A stretch of DNA of 64,000 nt, from positions 62,001 through 126,000 of the forward strand of contig NZ_JACEGD010000040.1 in assembly GCF_016031635.1 (NCBI RefSeq). Reading direction: 5' to 3'. This stretch comes from Bradyrhizobium diversitatis (GTDB taxonomy: Bacteria; Pseudomonadota; Alphaproteobacteria; Rhizobiales; Xanthobacteraceae). Every line of letters begins with the position of its first letter. Position 1 is the stretch's first letter. The notes beneath the pieces were generated by a model. It made no database searches and had not been told where the DNA came from. It saw only the letters and a list, made by a program, of their open reading frames with translations. Of this stretch, positions 26,669 through 34,862 are shown piece by piece. The translations under genes were made by a program, and so were the position numbers.

Positions 26669-26998
26669 ATGCTTGAGGCGATTTCATCCACGGCGATATC
26701 CGCCGGCCAGGCGGCGACCCGCGCGACCGAGACGCAGGCTGTCTCGCCCGCGGCGACCACGGCGATCCAGACCGGTGACGATTTCGGCTTCGAATCCGTG
26801 ATGAAGCAGGTGACGACCGACGCGATCGGGACGCTGAAGGCGGGCGAGGCGGCGTCGATCTCGGCGATGCAGGGCAAGGAATCGACGCGTCGCGTCGTGG
26901 AGGCGCTGATGTCGGCCGAGCAGGCCCTGCAGACCGCGGTCGCGGTTCGCGACAAGGTCGTGCAGGCCTACCAGGAAGTCGTTCGGATGTCGATCTGA
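26669..26998 (+). CDS. fliE: Flagellar hook-basal body adaptor FliE
   Basis: Protein of 109 residues. The C-terminal two-thirds have the FliE helices ('MSAEQALQTAVAVRDKVVQAYQEVVRMSI'). It links the MS-ring to the rod and is the first export substrate. Its position between flgC and flgG is standard. Confidence 0.93.
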   Translation: MLEAISSTAISAGQAATRATETQAVSPAATTAIQTGDDFGFESVMKQVTTDAIGTLKAGEAASISAMQGKESTRRVVEALMSAEQALQTAVAVRDKVVQAYQEVVRMSI

Positions 26999-27016
26999 CC
27001 TGAAGGAATGAAATAA

Positions 27017-27805
27017 GTGAAATCGCTCGCCATTGCGGCCACGGGCATGAACGCCCAGCAGACCAACATCGAAGTCATCGCGAACAACATCGCCAATATC
27101 AACTCGACCTCGTACAAGCGGGCGCGCGCGGAGTTCACCGACCTGTTCTACCAGATGGACCGCATGCAGGGCGTCGCGAACGTCAACGGCTCCTCGCCGA
27201 TCCCGGAAGGCGCCAATCTCGGCCTCGGCGTCAAGTCGGCGGCGATCCGCAAGCTGCACATCCAGGGCGCGCTGACCCAGACCGGCAACCCCTACGACCT
27301 CGCGATCAACGGTCGCGGCTGGTTTCAGGTGCTCGGCCCCAACAACGAGGTGCAATACACCCGCGCGGGCTCGTTCAATACCAATGCCAACGCTCAGCTC
27401 GTCACGATCGACGGCTATCTCCTGGATCCCGCGATCACCGTGCCGCAGGGGACGGTCGAGGTCACGGTCAACGCCACCGGCCAGGTGTTCGCCAAGCTGG
27501 ATACGGAAGTGAACCCGCGGCAGATCGGTCAGCTCAACCTCGCCAACTTTGCCAATGAAGCGGGCCTGGAGCCGTTGGGCGGAAATCTCTATCGCGAGAC
27601 CACCGCGTCCGGCACGCCGGTCGTCGGGCTGCCCGGCGATGCCGGCTACGGCAAGATCAACCAGAAATGGCTCGAAGCCTCCAACGTCGATCCGGTCAAG
27701 GAAATCACCGAACTGATCTCGGCGCAGCGCGCCTACGAAATGAATGCCAAGGTCATCCAGGCCTCGGATGAAATGGCCCAGACGGTCTCGAAGGGCATGC
27801 GCTAG
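27017..27805 (+). CDS. flgG: Flagellar distal rod protein FlgG
   Basis: Protein of 262 residues, the typical FlgG length. It has 'MNAQQTNIEVIANNIANINSTSYKRARAEFTDLFYQ', the FlgG insert 'YQMDRMQG', and the C-terminal 'EASNVDPVKEITELISAQRAYEMNAKVIQASDEM'. The start is GTG, preceded by GAAGGAATG. The distal rod passes through the P- and L-rings encoded just downstream (flgI, flgH). Confidence 0.95.
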   Translation: MKSLAIAATGMNAQQTNIEVIANNIANINSTSYKRARAEFTDLFYQMDRMQGVANVNGSSPIPEGANLGLGVKSAAIRKLHIQGALTQTGNPYDLAINGRGWFQVLGPNNEVQYTRAGSFNTNANAQLVTIDGYLLDPAITVPQGTVEVTVNATGQVFAKLDTEVNPRQIGQLNLANFANEAGLEPLGGNLYRETTASGTPVVGLPGDAGYGKINQKWLEASNVDPVKEITELISAQRAYEMNAKVIQASDEMAQTVSKGMR

Positions 27806-27818
27806 TTCCGGTGTCTCG

Positions 27819-28295
27819 ATGTTGAACAGGGTGGGCCTGATCATGCGCGGGTTGGCCGCCGTGCTGCTGGTTCTCGTCGCGGCGCGCGGCGCTGCGGCCG
27901 AGGAGAAGCGGCTTCCCGTGCCGGCCGTCTCGATCCGCGCCGGCGAGTTGATCCGGGAGGAGATGATCACCGAACGCGCCTTCGCGCCGAGCCTGCTCGG
28001 TGTCGCCATGTTCATCGAGGGCCGTCAGGTCCTGGTCGGCCGCATGGCGCGGCGCGCTCTGTTTCCGGGCCAGCCCATTCCGACCAACGCGGTGGAAGAC
28101 CCCTGGACCGTCGCCCGCGGCGCCACGGTCAAGGTCGTGGTCGAAGACAGCGGCCTGTCCATCGTCACCTACGGTTCGGCGATGCAGTCGGGTGCGGCCG
28201 GCGCGCTCATCCCGGTACGCAATACGGATACCGGGGTGATCATCAGGGGCGTCGTCCAGCCGGACGGCACCGTCAAGGTCGTGGACGGGTCATGA
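27819..28295 (+). CDS. flgA: P-ring assembly chaperone FlgA
   Basis: Protein of 158 residues with a signal peptide (hydrophobic MRGLAAVLLVLVAA, cleavage near GAAA). The mature part is a short SAF-domain protein ('AGELIREEMITERAF', then 'GRMARRALFPGQPIPTNAVEDP'). It is periplasmic and assists FlgI polymerisation. ATG 27819 is used; ATG 27843, with a better-placed GGGTGG, would still leave an intact signal peptide. It overlaps flgI by 4 nt. Confidence 0.88.
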   Translation: MLNRVGLIMRGLAAVLLVLVAARGAAAEEKRLPVPAVSIRAGELIREEMITERAFAPSLLGVAMFIEGRQVLVGRMARRALFPGQPIPTNAVEDPWTVARGATVKVVVEDSGLSIVTYGSAMQSGAAGALIPVRNTDTGVIIRGVVQPDGTVKVVDGS

Positions 28296-29422
28296 CAAGA
28301 CTCCTGCTTGCGCTCGTCCTGCTCATGTCGGTCGTCAGCGCCCAGGCTGCCGTCCGCGTCAAGGACATCGCGGACATCAAGGGTTTGCGCGAGAACCAGA
28401 TCGTCGGCTACGGTCTCGTCATCGGCCTGAACGGCACCGGCGACACGCTTCGCAACGCGCCGTTCACGGAGCAGTCCCTACAATCGATGCTCGAGAACAT
28501 GGGCATCAACGTCAGGAACGAGACCACCAGCACCAACAATCCCCCGCGTCCGACGACGCTGCGCACGCGCAACGTCGCGGCGGTGATGGTGACCGCGGAC
28601 CTGCCGCCATCGATCGGGCCCGGCGAGCGCATGGACGTCACCGTGTCGTCGCTCGGCGATGCGACGTCGCTGCTCGGCGGCACGCTGGTCATGACGTCGC
28701 TGCGCGCCGCGGACGGCGCCGTCTACGCGGTGGCGCAGGGCGCGATCACGGTGGCCGGCTACAGCGTCGGAGGCCAGGCGCAGAATGTCAGCCAGGGTAC
28801 GCCGACGGCCGGGCGCATCCCGAACGGTGCGCTGGTCGAGCGCGAGGTGCAGGGAAGTCTCCGCGAGATGGAGTTCCTGGTGCTGGAGCTGAAGAACCCC
28901 GACTTCGTCACCGCGACGCGCATCCTCGACGCCATCAACCGATACGCCGGTGGACGCTACCGCGCGCAGATCGCCTTCGAGCGCGACTTCCGCACCATCG
29001 TGCTGTCGAAGCCGCGCCACATCGGTCCTGTCCGTTTCCTGGCCGAGATCGGCGAACTGACGGTCGAGCCGGATACGCCGGCGCGGGTCGTGATCAACGA
29101 GCGCACCGGCACGGTCGTGATCGGGCGCGACGTGCGGATATCGACCGTTGCCGTGACCCACGGCAATCTGACGGTTCGTGTCACGGAGATGCCGGTCGTG
29201 TCGCAGCCGGCGCCGTTCTCGCGAGGGCAGACGGTGGTCGTCCCGCAGACGGTGGTCGAGGCCAACGAGGCGGGAGCGCAGGTGGCGATCCTGAGCGGGG
29301 TCGATCTCCAGCGCCTGGTGCGCGGGCTGAACCAGATCGGCCTGAAGCCATCGGGGATCATCGCGATCCTCCAGGCGATCAAGACGGCAGGTGCGCTCCA
29401 GGCCGACGTCATCGTGCAATGA
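28292..29422 (+). CDS. flgI: Flagellar P-ring protein FlgI
   Basis: Protein of 376 residues with a cleavable signal (ending VSAQA). 'VRVKDIADIKGLRENQIVGYGLVIGLNGTGD' and 'RNVAAVMVTADLPP' are FlgI signatures. It forms the bushing in the peptidoglycan layer. Last gene of the flgB unit. Confidence 0.95.
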   Translation: MTRLLLALVLLMSVVSAQAAVRVKDIADIKGLRENQIVGYGLVIGLNGTGDTLRNAPFTEQSLQSMLENMGINVRNETTSTNNPPRPTTLRTRNVAAVMVTADLPPSIGPGERMDVTVSSLGDATSLLGGTLVMTSLRAADGAVYAVAQGAITVAGYSVGGQAQNVSQGTPTAGRIPNGALVEREVQGSLREMEFLVLELKNPDFVTATRILDAINRYAGGRYRAQIAFERDFRTIVLSKPRHIGPVRFLAEIGELTVEPDTPARVVINERTGTVVIGRDVRISTVAVTHGNLTVRVTEMPVVSQPAPFSRGQTVVVPQTVVEANEAGAQVAILSGVDLQRLVRGLNQIGLKPSGIIAILQAIKTAGALQADVIVQ

Positions 29423-29430
29423 TGCATAAG

Positions 29431-29454
29431 CGTCGTGCAAGCTTGGTCGCTCAA
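29431..29454 (+). promoter_or_regulatory. Flagellar promoter motif (motE operon)
   Basis: CGTCGTGCAAGC matches 10 of 12 core positions and is followed by TTGGTCGCTCAA. The CAAG core is 52 nt before the chosen motE start at 29490. It begins 8 nt after the flgI stop. Confidence 0.5.
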
Positions 29455-29489
29455 TGCTCAAGTCTCGACCGAGAATCGCACGCGGCCCG

Positions 29490-30260
29490 ATGCTGAAGCT
29501 GGATCACAAAGCCAAACTCCTCCTGCTGGCCGCGGCCTCAATGCTCGCGAGCGCATCGCCCGTGCTGGCGCTGGACGAGGCCAGGCCGTCGAAGCCGCTC
29601 AACCTGCTCTCCTTCGCGCGCGCCCGCGCGGAGGGACCGCAGAAGCCACAGGTGCCGGCCGCCCCGGGTTCCGGCGAGAGTGCTCCGATCCGGGCGACGG
29701 CATGGGCGGCCGAGGAGTCGGGACCCGCGGTCACCGGGGCGATGCCGGCTTCCGAGACCCCGATACCCGCGCCTGCGCCCGCACCGGTCCGTCCGGCCAG
29801 GCCCGGCAGCGTCACGGCGCCGCCGAAGCCTGCGCCGCCGCAGGCTGCGCCGGCCCCGGACAACGAAATCGCCCTGTTCTGCAGCAACGTCGCCGATCCC
29901 GCCGTCGACGCAAGGCTGGCCTGGCAGCTCAAGGAGCTGGAGAAGGCCGAGAGCCAGTTGCGCGAGCGCATTGCCGAAGTCGAGGCCAAGCGCGCCGAAT
30001 ACGAGAAGTGGATGGCGCTGCGCGACGACTTCCTGAAGAAGGCCGAAGCGAGCATGGTCGAGATCTATTCGCGCATGAAGCCCGAGGCCGCGGCGACCCA
30101 GATCGCCGGCATGAGCGACGAGACCGCCGCCGCGGTGCTCGCCAAGCTCAGCCCGAGGAGCTCGAGCGCGATCTTCAACGAGATGGATACGGCGCGCGCG
30201 GCCCACCTCGCCGACCTGCTCGGCGGCATGCGTCGCGTGGATGACGGAAAGACCAAATAG
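29490..30260 (+). CDS. motE: MotE-like chaperone of MotC
   Basis: Protein of 256 residues: signal peptide (cleavage near SPVLA), a Pro/Ala-rich linker (residues 60-125), a single Cys131, a coiled coil (LAWQLKELEKAESQLRERIAEVEAKRAEYEKW) and a C-terminal MgtE-N-like domain ('YSRMKPEAAATQIAGMSDETAAAVLAKL'). In Sinorhizobium, MotE sits between flgI and flgH and is a disulphide-linked periplasmic chaperone of MotC; both the position and the lone cysteine fit. motC is present at 38494. ATG 29490 was chosen over 29454 because the promoter spacing and signal peptide fit better. Confidence 0.82.
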   Translation: MLKLDHKAKLLLLAAASMLASASPVLALDEARPSKPLNLLSFARARAEGPQKPQVPAAPGSGESAPIRATAWAAEESGPAVTGAMPASETPIPAPAPAPVRPARPGSVTAPPKPAPPQAAPAPDNEIALFCSNVADPAVDARLAWQLKELEKAESQLRERIAEVEAKRAEYEKWMALRDDFLKKAEASMVEIYSRMKPEAAATQIAGMSDETAAAVLAKLSPRSSSAIFNEMDTARAAHLADLLGGMRRVDDGKTK

Positions 30261-30968
30261 ATGAACAAGCCGATCCTCATCCCCTCGCTCCTGCTGGCGT
30301 CCGTGGTCCTGGCCGGATGCTACCATGACCCGGCCGAAATCCTGATCGGCCCGCAAATGTCGCCCGTCGGCAGCGGCCTGAGGATGCAGGCCGATCCGAT
30401 CCCGGTGACGCCGCGCATGCGCACGCCCGTCAGCTATCGCTCGACCTGGGACGACGGCACCGATCTCTACCGCGATCCTCGGGCCCGGCGCACCGGTGAC
30501 GTCGTGACGGTGATCATCTCGATGCAGGACAAGGCCAAGCTCGACAACAAGACCGATCGCTCCCGCGATTCTCAGGTCAAGTTCGGGCTCGACTGGCTGA
30601 TGAACGTCGCAGGCTGGAACGACACTGGCCAAGCCAACGCCAACCTCAACACCAATACCCAGATCAAGGGCAACGGCCAGATCGATCGCACCGAGGACAT
30701 CAAGCTGTCGATCGCGGCCATCGTTACCGACGTGCTGCCGAACGGCAACATGATGATCAGCGGCTCGCAGGAATTTCGCGTCAACACGGAGATGCGCGTG
30801 CTCAACGTCGGCGGCATCGTACGTCCGCGCGACATCTCGCGAACCAACACGATCTCCTACGACAAGATCGCCGAGGCGCGCGTGTCCTATGGCGGGCGCG
30901 GAAATCTGTCGGACGTGCAGCAGCCTGGATGGGGACACCGGATCTATGATGCCGTGGCACCATTCTGA
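30261..30968 (+). CDS. flgH: Flagellar L-ring lipoprotein FlgH
   Basis: Protein of 235 residues with a lipobox LAGC (Cys20). It has 'GTDLYRDPRARRTGDVVTVIISMQDKAKLDNKTDRSRDS' and the closing 'GRGNLSDVQQPGWGHRIYDAVAPF', both typical of FlgH. It forms the ring in the outer membrane. The ATG directly follows the motE stop codon, so translation is coupled. Confidence 0.95.
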   Translation: MNKPILIPSLLLASVVLAGCYHDPAEILIGPQMSPVGSGLRMQADPIPVTPRMRTPVSYRSTWDDGTDLYRDPRARRTGDVVTVIISMQDKAKLDNKTDRSRDSQVKFGLDWLMNVAGWNDTGQANANLNTNTQIKGNGQIDRTEDIKLSIAAIVTDVLPNGNMMISGSQEFRVNTEMRVLNVGGIVRPRDISRTNTISYDKIAEARVSYGGRGNLSDVQQPGWGHRIYDAVAPF

Positions 30969-31010
30969 GTCCCGCGCCGGTCGGGTCGCGTCGTGATCGC
31001 GGGGGACGCC

Positions 31011-31454
31011 ATGCGCCTGATTGCCGCCATCGTCGTGCTGACCCTGATCGCGGTCGGCGCAGGCGCCGTTGCCGGCCTGCATCTGATCGCGACCGCCGAG
31101 CGCGTTGCCGATGCGAAGAAGAGCGACACGCCGCCGCCGATCGCATCGAGCTACGCCGGCAGCGCGCGGCTCAGGAAACTGTCTCCGATCGTGACCAATC
31201 TTGCCGCGCCGGCCAACAACTGGGCGCGCATCGAAGCCTCCATGGTGACCGATAGCATGAGCGACGAGGATGCCGGCATTCTGGCCGCCCACATCAGCGA
31301 GGACATCGTGACCTACCTGCGGTCGGCGACGGTCGCGCAATTCGAGGGATCGCGCGGGCTCCAGCATCTGCGTGAAGACCTGACCGAGCGTGCCAACATC
31401 CGCTCGTCGGGCAAGGTCCGCGAATTGATCATCGAGACGCTGGTGATCCAGTGA
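31011..31454 (+). CDS. fliL: Flagellar basal-body-associated protein FliL
   Basis: Protein of 147 residues with one N-terminal membrane helix (residues 2-22) and a periplasmic domain ending 'HLREDLTERANIRSSGKVRELIIETLVIQ', the FliL pattern. It surrounds the stator and supports torque. Start ATG 31011 has GGGGGAC upstream. It overlaps fliP by 4 nt. Confidence 0.85.
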   Translation: MRLIAAIVVLTLIAVGAGAVAGLHLIATAERVADAKKSDTPPPIASSYAGSARLRKLSPIVTNLAAPANNWARIEASMVTDSMSDEDAGILAAHISEDIVTYLRSATVAQFEGSRGLQHLREDLTERANIRSSGKVRELIIETLVIQ

Positions 31455-32191
31455 GAGTGAAAGTCTTGCTGCTCGCATTGGCCCTGGTCGTGCTGCCCGA
31501 AGTGGCGCTGGCCCAGATTCCGGACCTGAATTCCCTGTTGCCGCCGGGAAACGGCTCGACCAGCGGCCGCATCATCCAGCTGATGGCGCTGATCACGGTG
31601 CTGTCGGTGGCGCCGGGGCTGCTTATCATGGTGACGAGCTTCACGCGATTTGCGGTGGCGTTGTCGTTCCTGCGCGCCGGTCTCGGCCTGCAGACCACGC
31701 CTGCCAACCTCGTACTGATCAGTCTCGCGTTGTTCATGACCTTCTACGTCATGGCACCGACCTTCGACAGGGCCTGGGAGACCGGCGTCCAGCCGCTGAT
31801 GAAGAACGAGATCTCCGAAGAGCAAGCCTATCTGAAGATCACCGATCCGTTCCGCGAGTTCATGCTGGCACATGTCCGCGACAAGGATCTCCAGACCTTC
31901 GAAGCGCTCGCCGCGGAAAGCTTCCGCAAGAAGTTCGACGACAAGCGCGTCGATCTGCGCGTCATCATTCCGGCCTTCATGATCTCCGAGCTCAGGCGCT
32001 CGTTCGAGATCGGATTCCTCATCATCCTGCCGTTCCTGGTGATCGACATGATCGTGGCGACGCTGACCATGTCGATGGGCATGATGATGATGCCGCCGAC
32101 AATCCTCGCGCTGCCGTTCAAGATGCTGTTCTTCGTGCTGATCGACGGCTGGAACCTGCTGGCCTCCGGACTGGTACGCTCGTTCTCGTAA
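31451..32191 (+). CDS. fliP: Flagellar export gate protein FliP
   Basis: Protein of 246 residues with a cleavable signal (ending ALA) and the FliP signature 'VAPGLLIMVTSFTRFAVALSFLRAGLGLQTTPANLVLISLALFMTF'. It forms the core of the export channel with FliQ (46698) and FliR (49119). The start is GTG, overlapping the fliL stop. No fliO is seen before it. Confidence 0.95.
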   Translation: MRVKVLLLALALVVLPEVALAQIPDLNSLLPPGNGSTSGRIIQLMALITVLSVAPGLLIMVTSFTRFAVALSFLRAGLGLQTTPANLVLISLALFMTFYVMAPTFDRAWETGVQPLMKNEISEEQAYLKITDPFREFMLAHVRDKDLQTFEALAAESFRKKFDDKRVDLRVIIPAFMISELRRSFEIGFLIILPFLVIDMIVATLTMSMGMMMMPPTILALPFKMLFFVLIDGWNLLASGLVRSFS

Positions 32192-32215
32192 GAGCCGAGA
32201 TCGCTGACCGGCTGG

Positions 32216-32271
32216 ATATGGTTAAGCGACAGGCGCGGGATATGGTTAGCGCCGGGTAATGTTAACCATAT
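32216..32271 (+). promoter_or_regulatory. Three ATATGGTTA boxes upstream of flagellin 1
   Basis: ATATGGTTA occurs at 32216-32224 and 32240-32248, and inverted at 32263-32271, with about 24- and 23-bp spacing. The group lies 33 bp upstream of the flagellin-1 promoter motif. Regularly spaced repeats in this position are what an OmpR-type activator such as LafR would bind; the binding is inferred. Confidence 0.45.
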
Positions 32272-32303
32272 GATTTTACAGCGAAATTCTATCCGACCTT
32301 AAT

Positions 32304-32327
32304 CTGGAGGCAAGATTCGGCGTGCTA
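32304..32327 (+). promoter_or_regulatory. Flagellar promoter motif (flagellin 1)
   Basis: GGCAAGATTCGGCGTGCTA aligns with the flagellin-2 site over CAAG, TTCG and GCTA, but its left half is degenerate. The CAAG core is 146 nt before the ATG, close to the 149 nt in flagellin 2, so both flagellin mRNAs would have long leaders. Confidence 0.4.
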
Positions 32328-32366
32328 GCAATGCGGCACGGCGGGTTGGACCCCACCCACATCAGT

Positions 32367-32456
32367 CCAAAGGCATGATGCCGCCCCTCCGTACCGGTGA
32401 AAGCCCGGTATGTCCCCTCGTGAAAATGTATCGCGTACAAAAAAGGGACATTCGCA
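32367..32456 (+). promoter_or_regulatory. Structured 5' leader of flagellin 1 mRNA
   Basis: The first 51 nt (32367-32417) match the flagellin-2 leader at 46 of 51 positions. GTACCGG/CCGGTAT with a 7-nt loop forms a hairpin (32391-32411). ATGTCCC (32410-32416) can then pair with GGGACAT (32445-32451), which is the ribosome binding site region. This helix would block translation. FlbT of Caulobacter binds flagellin leaders, and flbT is present at 45853. Confidence 0.55.
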
Positions 32457-33365
32457 ATGTCAAGCCTGCTTACGAACTCGACTGCCATGACCGCACTCCA
32501 GACCCTGCGGTCTGTGAGTTCGCAACTCTCCACCACGCAGAACCGGATCTCGACCGGCCAGCGCGTGGCCACCGCTTCGGACAACGCCGCCTATTGGTCG
32601 ATTGCGACGTCGATGCGCGCCGACAACGCCGCGCTCTCCGCCGTTTCCGACTCGCTCGGCCTGTCGGCCGCGACCGTCGACACCGAATATACCGCTCTGA
32701 CCTCGGTGATCGGCGACAAGGACTCGGGTCTGACCAAGCTCCAGGCGCTGCTGGTCCAGTCCAAGACTGCCGGTATCGACCGCACCAAGATCCAGGCGGA
32801 CATCACCCAGATCCAGCAGGACATGAAGCTGAAGGCCAACTCGGCGACCTTCAACGGCATCAACTGGCTGAGCACCACGACTGGTACCACACCGACGAGC
32901 TTCAGCCTGGTGTCGTCCTACTCGCGCGTTGGCGGCACGCCCACCATCGGCTCGATCACGGTGACGACGGCCGACTACACGCTCTACTCGACCACGCAGA
33001 CCGGCATTCTGGACACCGTAGCCGGCAGTGCGTCGGTCGACACCATCAACATCTCCGCGCTGACCGACTCGGCCGCCGACCAGACCACGCTCGATGGCTA
33101 CATCGCGCAGGTCACGACCGCGATCAACTCGGTGGCCTCGGCCGCTGCCAATCTCGGTGCCGTCAAGAACCGTATCTCGACCAACACAAACTTCGTGAAG
33201 TCGCTGATGGACTCGGTTGACCGCGGTGTCGGCCAGCTCGTCGACGCCGACATGAACGCGGAATCGACCCGCCTGGCCGCCCTGCAGGTCCAGCAGCAGC
33301 TCGGCGTGCAGGCGCTCTCGATCGCCAACAACAGCAGCCAGAGCATCCTGTCGCTGTTCCGCTAA
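32457..33365 (+). CDS. lafA: Flagellin 1 (lateral-type)
   Basis: Short flagellin of 302 residues (about 31 kDa) with conserved D0/D1 ends: 'SSLLTNSTAMTALQTL' at the N-terminus and 'QQLGVQALSIANNSSQSILSLF' at the C-terminus. The variable middle is only about 80 residues and rich in Thr/Ser. It is nearly identical to the next gene. Two tandem small flagellins next to fliP and fliF match lafA1/lafA2 of the Bradyrhizobium lateral flagellum; which copy is number 1 in that scheme cannot be told here. GGGAC is the ribosome binding site, 6 nt before the ATG. Confidence 0.92.
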   Translation: MSSLLTNSTAMTALQTLRSVSSQLSTTQNRISTGQRVATASDNAAYWSIATSMRADNAALSAVSDSLGLSAATVDTEYTALTSVIGDKDSGLTKLQALLVQSKTAGIDRTKIQADITQIQQDMKLKANSATFNGINWLSTTTGTTPTSFSLVSSYSRVGGTPTIGSITVTTADYTLYSTTQTGILDTVAGSASVDTINISALTDSAADQTTLDGYIAQVTTAINSVASAAANLGAVKNRISTNTNFVKSLMDSVDRGVGQLVDADMNAESTRLAALQVQQQLGVQALSIANNSSQSILSLFR

Positions 33366-33383
33366 GACGGAAGTCATCCAAGG

Positions 33384-33415
33384 AGGGCCGCGCTTCTCGC
33401 GAAGCGCGGCCCTTT
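33384..33415 (+). terminator. Terminator of flagellin 1
   Basis: AGGGCCGCGCTTC, a TCGC loop and the perfect 13-nt complement are followed by TTTC. It lies 18 nt after the stop codon. Confidence 0.8.
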
Positions 33416-33486
33416 CGTTGGGGCGTGACGCCACGCGCACGGCGTCATTTCCGCTCCCTGTTGCCGCTGGAGCACAGCGCCACAAG

Positions 33487-33510
33487 CCTCGCACAAGCTT
33501 CGCTCGCTAA
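33487..33510 (+). promoter_or_regulatory. Flagellar promoter motif (flagellin 2)
   Basis: CCTCGCACAAGC matches 11 of 12 core positions and continues TTCGCTCGCTAA. The CAAG core is 149 nt before the ATG at 33643, leaving a long leader. Confidence 0.55.
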
Positions 33511-33558
33511 CCTCGCCGCTACGACAGATTGGGCCTTGAACCCGCGATTGCGGGAAGC

Positions 33559-33642
33559 CCAAAGGCATGACGCCGCCCTGTCGTACCGGTGCAAGCCCGG
33601 TATGTCCCCCAAGCTCGATTCAATCTTCAAAGGGACATCAAA
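33559..33642 (+). promoter_or_regulatory. Structured 5' leader of flagellin 2 mRNA
   Basis: Same design as in flagellin 1: hairpin GTACCGG/CCGGTAT (33583-33603), and ATGTCCC (33602-33608) complementary to GGGACAT (33632-33638) at the ribosome binding site. The loop between the two strands of the masking helix differs in sequence from flagellin 1 while the paired strands are unchanged, which argues for selection on the structure. Confidence 0.55.
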
Positions 33643-34557
33643 ATGGGTTCTAGTCTCCTCACCAACTCCTCCGCCATGACCGCGCTCCAGACCCTGCGGT
33701 CTGTCAGCGCGCAACTCGCCACCACCCAGAACCGGATCTCCACCGGCCAGCGCGTGGCCACCGCTTCGGACAACGCCGCCTACTGGTCGATCGCGACGTC
33801 GATGCGCTCCGACAACGCCGCGCTCTCCGCCGTCTCCGACTCGCTCGGTCTGTCGGCCGCGACCGTGGACACCGAATATACCGCTCTGACCTCGGTGATC
33901 GGTGACAAGGAATCCGGCCTGACCAAGCTGCAGGCGCTGCTGGTCGAAGCCAAGACCGCGGGTATCGACCGCACCAAGATCCAGGCCGACATCACCCAGA
34001 TCCAGCAGGATATGAAGCTCAAGGCCAATTCGGCCACCTTCAACGGCATCAACTGGCTGAGCACGACGACCGGTACCACTCCGACGAGCTTCAATCTCGT
34101 ATCGTCGTATTCGCGTGTCGGCGGCACGCCCACCATCGGCTCCATCACGGTGACGACGGCCAACTACACGCTCTACTCGACCACGCAGACCGGCATTCTG
34201 GACACCGTGGCCGGCAGTGCGTCGGTCGACACGATCAACATCTCCGCGCTGACCGACTCGGCCGCCGACCAGACCACGCTCGATACCTATATCGCGCAGG
34301 TCACCGCGGCGATCAACTCGGTGAGCTCGGCCGCTGCCGATCTCGGCGCGGTCAAGAACCGCATCTCGACCAACTCGGAGTTCGTCAAGACCCTGATGGA
34401 CTCCGTTGACCGCGGTGTCGGCCAGCTCGTCGACGCCGACATGAACGCGGAATCGACCCGTCTCCAGGCTCTGCAGACCCAGCAGCAGCTCGGCGTTCAG
34501 GCGCTCTCGATCGCCAACCAGAACAGCCAGAGCATCCTGTCGCTGTTCCGCGGCTAA
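33643..34557 (+). CDS. lafA: Flagellin 2 (lateral-type)
   Basis: Flagellin of 304 residues, nearly identical to flagellin 1 through the N-terminal half and most of the middle. The differences are scattered in the C-terminal half, and there is one extra Gly at the end. ATG 33643 was chosen because AGGGAC lies 6-11 nt before it and the frame upstream (from 33589) is the mRNA leader. Both products would co-assemble into the filament. A perfect hairpin follows the stop codon. Confidence 0.92.
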   Translation: MGSSLLTNSSAMTALQTLRSVSAQLATTQNRISTGQRVATASDNAAYWSIATSMRSDNAALSAVSDSLGLSAATVDTEYTALTSVIGDKESGLTKLQALLVEAKTAGIDRTKIQADITQIQQDMKLKANSATFNGINWLSTTTGTTPTSFNLVSSYSRVGGTPTIGSITVTTANYTLYSTTQTGILDTVAGSASVDTINISALTDSAADQTTLDTYIAQVTAAINSVSSAAADLGAVKNRISTNSEFVKTLMDSVDRGVGQLVDADMNAESTRLQALQTQQQLGVQALSIANQNSQSILSLFRG

Positions 34558-34574
34558 GCGGCGCTCTCGAAAAC

Positions 34575-34601
34575 GACCGTGCTCCCTCAGGGAGCACGGT
34601 C
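34575..34601 (+). terminator. Perfect 12-bp hairpin after flagellin 2
   Basis: GACCGTGCTCCC and its exact complement are separated by a TCA loop. It is followed by CCCC, not T, so it may protect the mRNA end rather than terminate alone. Confidence 0.6.
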
Positions 34602-34806
34602 CCCGCCATGATCGGCGGATGCGACGGCACACGACACGCCGGTATCGACCTTCCGACGCCAGACTTCATGCAATAAGCCGCAGCCGATAGCGCTGCCATG
34701 CGCCCGAGCGCCGGCTTGCGGCCGCCGAACCGATTGCGTCGTGCTGGTTTCCTGCAAAATTGCAACGCCTCGCCAGCGAACTGACACATTCGCGGCATCG
34801 CGCAAC

Positions 34807-34830
34807 CTTCAGACAAGGTTGGCAGCTGAG
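34807..34830 (+). promoter_or_regulatory. Possible flagellar promoter motif (fliF operon)
   Basis: CTTCAGACAAGG matches only 7 of 12 core positions, but its CAAG lies exactly 49 nt before the fliF ATG, as in other operons. Weak on its own. Confidence 0.3.
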
Positions 34831-34862
34831 TGTCCTGTACGTTCGCATTGGTACGAGGTCAT

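Noticed and set aside
29538..31478. Leftward 646-codon open frame opposite motE-flgH-fliL
   Set aside because: It spans three well-supported genes on the other strand and shows no recognisable protein.
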